This document shows, piece after piece, positions 1-7,358 of a stretch of 10,874 bases of DNA (position 1 is its first letter; each line of letters opens with the position of its first letter). Origin of the DNA: Parachlorella kessleri (Eukaryota; Chlorophyta; Trebouxiophyceae; Chlorellales; Chlorellaceae); NCBI GenBank assembly GCA_001598975.1, contig BBXU01002699.1, positions 1 to 10,874 of the forward strand, written 5' to 3'. The notes beneath the pieces were generated by a model. It had not been told where the DNA came from and did no database searches. It worked only from the letters and a program-made list of their open reading frames with translations. The position numbers and the translations under genes were made by a program.

Positions 1-14
1 CACACCCCTCGCAC

Positions 15-1694
15 CTCCCAGCCCAGGCCCCAGGCGCCCAGCACCGGGCTCTCCCAGTTGTCCTCCACAAAGCGCACATCGTGGGCCCGGGTGTCGATCC
101 CCAGCGCCTCCAGGGATCCCAGGTACAGCTCCTGGGGGTTGCCCGGGTCCGGCTTCAGGATGACCTGCGCTGGGGGGGGGGGCGCGTCTGAGCGACTCAT
201 CTTATAGTCAAACAAGCACGCTAGGTACAGCTCCTGGGGTTTTCCGGGGTCCGGCTTCAATATGACCTGCAAAGCGAGCCAAGTTCAAGCTAGGCATCTA
301 CTAGCCAAAATAGCAAGCACACTGGAACCCCAGCGACTTCAGGATGACTTGCGCAGGGCGCTAAGCCCAGGACACACATTCGCCATACAAAACAGCACGC
401 TCAGTTGTCAGCCGGTTCCTAGCTGGTCCCCAGTTGGTTGGTTAACCCGCACACAGCCACCTCCAAGAAATTAGTGAGCCAACTTGCGGAGCTGCCTCCC
501 AGGCTGCATGGCGGCCACTATAGTTGTGGCCTTTTCAGCTGCTTATAATGAAGGAAATAGTAAGGGTTAGTAAGCCGGACAAGTTGCCCAGCCACCTATG
601 CCTGCGTCCACCCAAGACCTTCCACTCACATCTGTGCTCCTGTTGGTTTGCTTCTGTGGCATAACTTAGATTGCATGATCCCCCGGCGCCAAAAGAGCCC
701 GTCCCAGTTCCACACCTGGAACTGCGTGTGCCGCTGCACCCGGTTGGGGTTGTCGCCATAGCGTGAGTCGTCAGGGCGGATGGACGGCTCCGCATAGCAC
801 ACATTCCAGGGCTCGGGGCCCAACACCCGCAGGAAGGTGGCGGGGTTCATGGTGCCCGCTCCCACCTGCAGAAGGTGTTTCAGGAGTGTGTGTTGCGATG
901 AGGGGAAGGAGAGGACCGCTAGGGACATCCGTTAGTGCACCAAGCGCCCTACTCCGACCTGCAGGACTTGGAGTGGGGCCTTTTACAGAGCAGACCTGCA
1001 GGGGTTGTTCTACGGGTGTTTCATAGAAGCAAGGCGGAGGAGGGGGACCGCTTACGAGCAATCGGAGGTGCGCCTAGGGAGGCAGTTGCAGCCACTACCC
1101 CTAACTGCCGCGCTTGCTCGCTGTCGATGCTGCCAAGCACCGAGTCGTTGCATGAGCATTGACCCAACACCCCCGCCCCAGTGCTTTGGCCCCAAGCTTC
1201 CAGTTCTGGCAGACAGCCCCTAGACATGAGCAACCGGTCGACCAAGGACGCAGACAACCACACGAGCGCACTCCCTTGCGAGCCCTTCTTGACTATAAAA
1301 GCACTTTTCTGTGAAGGAAGATCAGGCCTGTCCGTGTGTCTGTGCCCACCTCGGTGTTATGCGGGAGCCACACCGCACAGCCCACCGATGCCCAGTACTG
1401 CTGCAAGCGGGCGATAGCTTCTTGGAAGGTTGGTGGGCTGGGCCTAGGAGCTCCGTTGCTAACGGACGCAGGTGAGGTCTCTGCAGTCTGAGCAGCTGTT
1501 CCTGCGGCCCGAGCGCTAGTGCTCAAGCGACTAGAGAATGCGTCCCATCTCGGAAGACCCTGACCACAGGGAACCAGCTTCCGGGATAGTCTAGTGGTGA
1601 ATGCAGCACGATGTTGTCCCAATACTCGTCTAAACAGTGGCAGACGCCTGCACAGGGCTGCCCCGCAGGCACGCATGGTAGGGGCGCCTGTCAT
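15..1694 (-). CDS. EDD1: Organellar glycyl-tRNA synthetase, bacterial type, alpha-subunit region (5' part of gene; three exons)
   Basis: The enzyme charges tRNA-Gly in chloroplast and/or mitochondrion. In plants the bacterial alpha and beta subunits are fused in one chain (Arabidopsis EDD1). Exons I place by homology and GT-AG sites: 1350-1694 (115 codons), 716-865 (50 codons) and 15-164 (50 codons), all phase 0. Introns are 866-1349 and 165-715; a third begins at base 14 (GAG|GTGCGA). The ATG at 1692-1694 opens an Arg/Ala/Ser-rich leader of about 85 residues with almost no acidic residues early on, as expected of a transit peptide. The catalytic core starts at about residue 89 ([15 protein letters not shown]) and continues through [52 protein letters not shown] and [16 protein letters not shown], close to the plant/cyanobacterial version. 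Odd: the usual Gln before Pro in the xQPxxxEVGAGT motif is Leu here (WLPHNTEVG). The remainder of the alpha region and any beta region lie outside the window. Family identity is near certain; targeting is inferred, and the symbol follows the plant orthologue. Confidence 0.93.
172..182. repeat. G11 homopolymer next to splice acceptor
   Basis: Eleven consecutive G on the plus strand, that is C11 on the coding strand, end only seven bases before the GlyRS exon 3. The run serves as part of the polypyrimidine tract. Length variation or assembly error is likely here; any change that is not a multiple of three would also break the open frame from duplicate copy 2. Confidence 0.9.
218..271 (-). repeat. 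Decayed duplicate of GlyRS exon 3 start, inside intron 2 (copy 2)
   Basis: On the minus strand this stretch nearly repeats the acceptor and first codons of exon 3 (118-172). An AG acceptor at 268-267 is followed by codons for [16 protein letters not shown], one residue different from the true exon up to ELYL. Resemblance then stops. The distance from this GTC (266) to the true exon's GTC (164) is 102 bases, exactly 34 codons. The frame between them is open and runs through four proline codons of a C11 tract into the true exon. It looks like a partial tandem duplication in decay; use as an alternative acceptor is possible but unproven. Confidence 0.85.
329..360 (-). repeat. Second, more decayed duplicate of GlyRS exon 3 start (copy 3)
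   Basis: On the plus strand CTTCAGGATGACTTGCGC (338-355) matches the exon 3 boundary at 154-171 with one mismatch. On the minus strand this encodes V-I-L-K and then diverges. The base change turns the acceptor AG into AA (350-349), so this copy has lost its splice site. Like copy 2, it has CAAGCAC on its far side (214-219 region and 314-320), which suggests that the repeated unit was longer than the exon fragment. Confidence 0.65.
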
Positions 1695-2020
1695 GCACTA
1701 CCCAACTGAGTCCGGGCCGTCAGCGCTGGGTTTTGATTACAATGCACCAATATAATGTTGATTTACAGTCGTCAACATGTGGTTCCTCATCCACCGCACA
1801 TAGCACGGCGCAGCATGCAGCCTTTGAGGGCGCCCCAGGGCGCAGCTTCTGCACTTGTAGGCCAGCATACTCACCGTTGCCCTCAGGACGGTCTCTCATG
1901 CATAACTTGCAATTGGTGCTCGACAGATACGACCTCTGCTCCCAGGTGGGAGCTGCTGTGGCTGGGTTCCCGTGGAGATTAGTCGATGCTAGTACTAGGC
2001 TCTCTATGGGTTGGTTACTT

Positions 2021-2216
2021 AGTAAGGGTGGCAGGTAGTACGAGCAGAGAGATAGGGGACGACTGTATTTGGGGAGGGTGGAAAGTAGTGCGAACAGGGT
2101 GGAGATAGAATATAGCTACATGAGGGCTGAGCTGGATGCAGTAATTAGCATGGGTGGCAGTAGTGCGAACCGGGAGTGAGAGCTTGGCTGTAATTAGCAT
2201 GGGTGGCAGGTAGTGC
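2021..2216. repeat. Degenerate direct-repeat cluster (GGGTGGCAGGTAGTGCGAAC unit)
   Basis: Four related copies occur: around 2021-2044 (TTAGTAAGGGTGGCAGGTAG then TACGAG), 2076-2094 (GGGTGGAAAGTAGTGCGAAC), 2141-2170 (TTAGCATGGGTGGCA then GTAGTGCGAAC) and 2190-2216 (TTAGCATGGGTGGCAGGTAG then TGC). The 19-mer beginning GTAATTAGCAT is identical at 2141 and 2190, 49 bases apart. Spacing is irregular, so this is a decayed minisatellite rather than a clean array. It lies in the GlyRS upstream region. Confidence 0.8.
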
Positions 2217-2455
2217 ATATGCTGATGGCGGGATAAGTGCAATCTTCAAAATATTTGAACAATGTCTTGAATGCGTGCATTGATTGCGCTCCGTGCTACT
2301 GTAGCCGCAGCGCTGCGTCCTTGGTCACCCAACCAGGACAGTGCTTTGCTTACCGAAATTGCCAAGCCAGCTTAACGAGAGGCAGCATCACCGCATGATA
2401 CTAGACGAGGGCCGGTAAGGCTGAGACACCAATAGCAACCTCTGCCTGGGCCATC

Positions 2456-2500
2456 CTGCAACAGGGTCCGCTGCAACAGTGCCCTCTGCAGCAGTGCCCC
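2456..2500. repeat. Three tandem 15-base repeats
   Basis: Exact 15-base period: CTGCAACAGGGTCCG (2456), CTGCAACAGTGCCCT (2471), CTGCAGCAGTGCCCC (2486). Neighbouring copies differ by a few bases. It is a short minisatellite in intergenic DNA, with no function visible. Confidence 0.85.
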
Positions 2501-2909
2501 CATCCATACCTGAACCCAGAGTCTATCTGTCATCCAACATCATCAGCCCTAAATAGCAAGTGAAGCACAGGCCGTGCCACTCAACCCTACCTCACATTCC
2601 CAAGCATGGCTTCCCTGCACACATCATATCTGTAGCACTCCTTTGCCAACAGAACCTACCATTCCTGCAATGCCTGCAACGCGACTTCCTACAGAGTGCT
2701 GTCCAACCCACATTTGTACGAGTTGGGAGCACATAAATCCAAAGAAGAGGAGCGTTCTCTGCCTGGGGAAGCGGGTCCTCAGCATGCGGCCCTCTTGGAC
2801 CGGATGCACTACCGACCGCACATCATGCCGCCCAACGAAACCAATGCCAGCAATACATCAAGCAGCAAGGGCCAGGGTGCACACCAGGGGCACACGCAAG
2901 GAGCCCGCC

Positions 2910-5149
2910 CTACAGTTCGCCGTCTGACAGCAGCTGCTCCCTTCTGGCGTCAACCTTGGCTCTGAACCGCCTTTTCCGGGCCTGTAGGGCCCTTGCCATC
3001 CCGGTCTCCTTGGCCTTGTGCAGCCCATACTGCGTGGCCCGCTTGCTCTGCATCCACTGCTCCCTCCAGCCCTCGTACTCATCCAGGTCGTACTTGTACA
3101 CCTCACAGAAGCGCTCGTTGCCCCATGGTACCCAGGTTAGGGTGTTCTCGTGGTGGGTGTCCCCTTTGTTCTCTATGAAGGACACCTGCACCGCACACCA
3201 CAGTAGCCAGCTTGAACTCAGCGGGACCCAAAAGGCAATCAGCCAGGGACCAGGAATCCAGGACAGGTTAGGTAGCGCGAGACTAGCTGCCGACGACCGA
3301 AGCAGACATGCCTTTGCCAGCAGACCGCAACCATGACATGATTTAGTGACCAAAGGATGCATGCCAGGGTATCAGGCGGCATCAGGGTTGTTGCAAGCAA
3401 CCACTGGTGGCCTTTGAGAAAGGGTTTCATGCATTAAAACATGCGAGCAACATGAGCGAGAGCAGAGCGGCAGCATGACTTACCCTGTAGTCCACTTTCT
3501 TCAGGGAAGTCCTCAGCCTGAAAGGCACTTCACCCAACATGTACCGCGGGCTCCTGCCAAGCACCTCCTCAAAGTAGCGCAGCTTGTCCTGGAAGTCTTG
3601 CTTCTTGAAATCCCAGGCAAACAGCAGCGGATCCTTGCCCACTGACTTTCCTATATCTGCTGAGGTCATGCCCTGCTCCTTCATGACCTCCACGTTGCCT
3701 TCCAGGGTCTCCAGGGCAGCCACAAGTAGCCCGGGTTCCCTGGCCAGGGCTACCACAACATCCGCTTGGCTGCCCAGCACCTCTTCCAGTGCTGCCAGGT
3801 TGGGCATCCATTTGTCCTCCACACTAGTGCTCAGCACCATAGGGTTCCGCGCCAACATCCTGGACAGCTGAACCTCGTCAAAGCCTACAACAGCACACGG
3901 AAAGCCGCTAGAGCAAACACAATGATGTCTTGACCAGGTGGCATGACTTTGTAGTCGCCAGGACCGACAGAGTAATTTCCCAGGCGGACTGCCGTACACT
4001 GGCAGTATATGCGTGGGACAGGCACCTTGTGTGGCGACACACGCCACCAAAATTAAAGCTGTCCGAGGCTCAACAAGCAGGCAGCCTTGGCCACCTTGCA
4101 CAAAGGCGGTTGCTGACTCACCATACTTTCGCAAGAAGTCAATCTTGGAGAGCACGGTGTCTGCGTTGTAACCCACTGCCGAGCCACCCATGCACAGGAG
4201 CCAGGGTATGGTGGTGGAGCGGAGGCAGGGCGCTGCTGCAAGGAGGCTGTCCAGTTGAGCAGAGATAGTGCCCGGATCTCGCACCAGCACCGAGGTGCTC
4301 CCAAATACAACCTGCCGCAGGCTGCGTCCACTCAGGGAGAAGCGGCTTGCCAGCTGCCCCAGGCGCTGCTGCAGGACATCAGCGGACAGGCAAAAGAGGG
4401 CCGGGAACGCCCGCCACAGCCGGGCCACCTCTTTCCTGCTAAAGCCCAGGGGCTTCGCCTCAAGCCAGGCAATCACACCATCCACTCTCTCAGGCAACGC
4501 CAGCAGTGATTGAGGCCTGGTGACGAAGAGATTGCGCCACTGGCTGTCTGTCACCGAGAGCTGCTGCTGCACGTGCTCCTTGTAGCACTGGAGGATCAGC
4601 ACATTCGTGCCCCACAACCTGGTGTAGCTTCGGCTTGCCAGCCGCAGCTGGTCTTCGGTGAGGTGCTGCAACTGCAGCCAGATGTGCAAGTGCCGGGCAC
4701 CGTCAAGATCAAATTGCAAGAGCTCCTCGTTTCGGCAGTACCCGTGCCTAATCTCAGCTGCTGTGAGGCCCACCTCCCAGTAAAGGAAGCAGATGCGGGC
4801 CACCAGCATTGCTGGTGGTAGCTGCAGGCTGATTTTGGCTTTGGCAACCCTGGCCGCATGCACCTCTGCCAGCACCTCTGCCAATTTGAGACACAGCTCG
4901 TCATAAGCGTCAGGCGCCTGCTCTTGCAGCTCTGCTGGGTCCAGCCCTGCGCTAGCAAGCACGGCAGCGATTGCTACCTCCTCACTGTCGATGCTGCTGC
5001 TGCTGCTGCTGAGGCTGAACACGCTGCTGCCTGCTGACCCTGCGCCCTCCCCCGCCCTGCTGTCGGGCTGCTCCGCCGCTGCTGCTGCTGCCCATGCTGT
5101 GCAGCTGGCCCTTTTGCCAGTGTGGCGATGCTGCACAACTGGCCAGCCC
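2910..5149 (-). CDS. mTERF-family organellar protein (at least three coding exons, 5' end uncertain)
   Basis: mTERF proteins are nucleus-encoded helical-repeat proteins that bind DNA or RNA in mitochondria and chloroplasts and act in transcription termination, splicing and rRNA maturation. Exons: from about 5149 down to 4122, 3884-3484 and 3185-2910. Introns: 3885-4121 (G|GTGAGT, phase 1) and 3186-3483 (AGG|GTAAGT, phase 0). Both joins rebuild mTERF motifs: FLRKYG+FDEVQLSRMLARNPMVL, and SLKKVDYR+VSFIENKG. The order seen is a Ser/Ala-rich N terminus with a Ser run, an acidic/leucine region, then repeats with the family's Pro-x-Leu signatures (TRPQSLLALPERV, RAFPALFCLSADVL, ARNPMVL, AREPGLL, GKDPLLF, RSPRYML). 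A charged C-terminal tail of about 90 residues (YDLDEYEGWREQWMQ, ARKRRFRAKVDARR) ends at TAG 2910-2912. About 560-585 residues in total. The long frame has no ATG before residue M110 (4807-4809) and is closed upstream by TAG at 5170-5172, so a spliced leader exon is likely. Family call is strong; target organelle and binding site are unknown. Confidence 0.9.
4992..5092. repeat. Two TGC/GCT trinucleotide runs in mTERF exon 1
   Basis: TGC repeats at 4992-5011 encode the Ser run, and GCT repeats at 5078-5092 encode the Ala run of the mTERF N terminus. They lie in the low-complexity leader before the folded repeats, so length changes of whole codons should be tolerated. Confidence 0.85.
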
Positions 5150-5279
5150 CTGCAGCAGCCCTCAACAGCCTAAGCAGCACCTCCGCCAGTGCCAAAAGAA
5201 GGCAGCATAAACCTTAAACAGCCAGCACAAGTCGTTGGCCAAGGGCAGCGACTGTCCTCCCGGCACCCGCCTATCCCAC

Positions 5280-5332
5280 CTATCCCACGGCGAGCGATGG
5301 ATGTGCGGCAGGGGCCTCGCGGCGAGGAGCAT
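5280..5332 (-). other. Candidate mTERF leader exon with start codon
   Basis: ATG at 5332-5330 opens a frame (MLLAARPLPHIHRSPW...) with transit-peptide character. A donor AG|GTGGGA at 5279 (phase 2) pairs with the acceptor GCTGCTGCAG|G ending at 5150 (phase 2), giving a 130-base intron and an in-frame join ...DR+GWPVVQHRHTGKR into the long mTERF frame; the predicted protein would be 585 residues. An acceptor at CTGCTTAG|G (5170) with a weaker donor (CGG|GTGCCG) also keeps frame. The frame logic is solid; actual use is inferred. Confidence 0.45.
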
Positions 5333-5876
5333 GATACAGTACAAGAAGAAATCTTGCACAGCTTGGCGAGCGACCAGGCCACTCAGGTTCGGGTCTTTGC
5401 AGTGTAGCGGAAACCAGCTGGATATAAAAGGTAAAGTGGATGCCGGTGTGGCTCACCAAAGTGCAGTGCAGAAGGTATGATTGTCTGCAGAACGATACAG
5501 TTAATGTTTGATGCACTGCCGGGGCGGTCAGTCTCATATTTGGGCTGCAATTACTCGAGTCTGCTGTGACGAACACAGCCACAGCACGCGAGGCGCCATT
5601 AGATGTGCGCGCTAAGCAGTTTGATGGCAGCAGGCAACACACTCTTATTCAAAATCATCCCTGAAAAGACAATATATGCTACCGCAAGACCATGCTGGCC
5701 ACGGCAATATGCGCCCGCACCTGCCTTGAATCCAACGCCCAAGCAAGGTACTGTCGAACAATGCTTGCCTCGGGCGCCTCGGGAGTAACACGGGTGGGTG
5801 GTAATACCTCAATAAAGCCGGTAGCAGCTCGTTGGCAGCCGTCGCAGTTACCAGCAAGCCTTACATCATCTGCAGC
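5333..5876. promoter_or_regulatory. Shared 5' region between divergent mTERF and RING-CH genes
   Basis: About 540 bases lie between the candidate mTERF ATG (minus, 5332) and the RING-CH ATG (plus, 5877). By position it must hold both promoters and 5' UTRs. A TATA-like GATATAAAAGG sits at 5420-5430 on the plus strand, 450 bases before the RING-CH start, so it would imply a long 5' UTR or an upstream non-coding exon. A CATCTGCAG just before the RING-CH ATG resembles a splice acceptor, leaving a spliced 5' UTR possible. No protein-like frame is seen. Confidence 0.4.
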
Positions 5877-7358
5877 ATGTGTGAAGCAGTGGTTAAGCTT
5901 GTGAATGGCACCACATGCACCAGCAAGGGGACCTATGAGGATGACTGCTGTTGGCTGTGCCTGGGCGGCAGCGAGGACGGCCAGCTGATAGCACCTTGTG
6001 CCTGTCCCACCCGCAGGGCCCACAGGCCATGCTTGGCCCGCTGGCAGCTACAGTGTGCAGGCAAAAGGTGAGCCGCTCCCATAGCCAGGATGTGCTTAAC
6101 TTCCCCACCGAAAGGTGTCTAATGACAGAAAGGGCAAGCACTTTTTGGGTCGCATGTAAACAACACAGCATATCTGAGCGCTGGTTGTGAACAGCACCGC
6201 GTGACTGCGCCCAGCTTGTCTGATGTGCAGTGAGGAGAGGAGCTGCCGCTTCTGCCAGGCGGAGCTGCCTGACTGGCGGGATATCCACGCCGGCCTTCCT
6301 CGCGCGACCCCCATCATGACCATCGTCCACAACGGCACCTCACACCAGGTGAGGAGGAAGCCCACCTGGCGACCGTGTGTGCGCATTAGGCCTCTCTGCC
6401 CTCTGCCCTCCCCCGTGCCACCATCTGATGAGTGCAGAGGATCCATGAGCAACCGACTAGACACACACCTATGCCACATTTGGCTCACTGACATGATCAT
6501 TAACACAGCCAGGTTGCCGGCAAGGTTCGAAGAGTAGTGCCACTCTTCTTTGGAAGCAGGTGGCTGTGCAGCCCGGGCCAGACGGCAAGCGCCTGTTCCT
6601 GGACCGGATCAAGGCCATCTTCAATCTGGAGGATGACGAGTCCATTGCCCTCACTTTTGGCTGCAAGGTGCCCGGCACAGGTGAGCCTGCCAGGGCTGGC
6701 AGGGTGTGCCGCTTACAACACTGGTTGTGGCTAACGCTGTGGGTGGGTGGAGTGCTTGATGTGGGCATAGGGTTGGTGGGAGGGTGACCCGTTGCGACGC
6801 ATGTACTGCATATGTTGTGCTGCTGCTGCTGGGAATGGCAATTGTTCTCCATTGGTGTTTGCATGCCGCACAGGCAGCCTTTGTAAAATACTCAAACACG
6901 GACGCCGGAGGTCGTTGGGCTGATATGCACAGCCCGCCCTCTCTGCCTGCGCTGCACCTCCGCCGAGCAGCACCCCACCTGACTTTCACCGTCGTCACTC
7001 GCACCTTTGCCAACTGTCGCGCTTGCTCAGGCCCTTGTGTGTCACAGTCAACGAGCTGCCCTTGCTTGGGCCCTTGTGTATCACGTTCAACAAGCTGCAA
7101 ATGGCTGCTGCAGGCCAGGAGGTGACGCTGGAGGGCTTTGATGCCTTCGATGCTGCCGTACACTGTGCCTCGCTGTCGGCAGGGCAACGCCAAGCCAAGG
7201 CACGGTCGCAGGCCCAAGCAGCATTAGAGAGTGTCGACAGCAGCAGCAGCAGCGGCAGCAGTGGCGCCAGCAAGGACAGCAGTGTGCTAAGCTCAGTACG
7301 CAACTTCCTGAGGAGGGGTCCCAGCCGCAGCCAGAGTGCGCACAACTTGTCCTCTTGA
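5877..7358 (+). CDS. RING-CH (RINGv) protein with C-terminal beta-grasp-like domain; putative E3 ubiquitin ligase
   Basis: Exons 5877-6067, 6231-6348, 6560-6680 and 7114-7358 (phases 2, 0, 1 at the joins; donors GTGAGC, GTGAGG, GTGAGC) give 675 bases, 224 residues, stop TGA 7356-7358. ATG 5877 is the first in-frame Met. RING-CH zinc ligands: C25-x2-C28, C41-x-C43, H49-x2-C52, C69-x2-C72, with the Trp at 56 (CLARWQLQC). The C-x-C to His spacing is 5, shorter than the 7 usual in MARCH proteins. The last Cys pair comes from exon 2 (SEERSCRFCQAELPDW), confirming the splice. Residues about 93-172 (IMTIVHNG, HQVAVQPGPDGKRLF, DRIKAIFNL, SIALTFGCKVPGTG, EVTLEGFDAFDAAVHCAS) fit a ubiquitin-like or PB1-like fold by pattern. 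The tail is Ser-rich with a basic patch (RNFLRRGPSRSQSAHNLSS). No membrane segment, unlike most MARCH ligases. E3 activity is inferred from the domain; substrate and location unknown. Confidence 0.88.
7022..7099 (+). repeat. 39-base tandem duplication at the 3' end of RING-CH intron 3
   Basis: 7022-7060 and 7061-7099 are adjacent copies (CTTGCTCAGGCCCTTGTGTG... and CTTGCTTGGGCCCTTGTGTA...) with 7 differences in 39. They end 14 bases before exon 4 at 7114. The period is 13 codons and the frame matches that of exon 4, but a join there would not keep phase with exon 3. Confidence 0.85.

Larger units (their letters stand above)
1695..2909. other. Intergenic region: mTERF 3' flank and GlyRS 5' flank
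   Basis: The 1.2 kb between the mTERF stop and the GlyRS start codon holds no open frame that resembles a protein. Its content is an AT-richer part at about 1730-1760 just upstream of the GlyRS ATG, a degenerate repeat cluster at 2021-2216, and a 15-base triplicate at 2456-2500. The GlyRS promoter and mTERF polyadenylation site must lie here by position; I see no convincing TATA box for the minus strand and no clear TGTAA-type algal polyadenylation signal for mTERF. Confidence 0.7.

Noticed and set aside
535..1061. Several overlapping open frames on both strands between 535 and 1061.
   Set aside because: They are shadows of GlyRS exon 2 and its flanking introns; only the frame with the GlyRS motifs is supported.
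1292..1301. CTATAAAAGC, a TATA-like plus-strand site.
   Set aside because: It lies within GlyRS intron 1 and no plus-strand gene follows it.
1733..2038. 101-codon plus-strand open frame in the GlyRS upstream region.
   Set aside because: No recognisable motif, composition like the surrounding non-coding DNA, overlaps the repeat cluster, and it begins with a non-ATG codon.
2574..2965. Plus-strand open frames of about 90-117 codons upstream of 2965.
   Set aside because: They partly overlap the mTERF last exon in antisense and have random-looking sequence.
4974..5195. Alternative minus-strand frame (QLCSIATLAKGPAAQHG...) as the mTERF N terminus.
   Set aside because: It lacks an ATG, ends at a stop, and would need a frameshift to reach the mTERF repeats; the Ser/Ala runs are frame-ambiguous low complexity.
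6524..6534. AGGTTCGAAGA resembling a tRNA B box.
   Set aside because: No pairing acceptor arm, anticodon arm or A box can be fitted around it; it lies in RING-CH intron 2.
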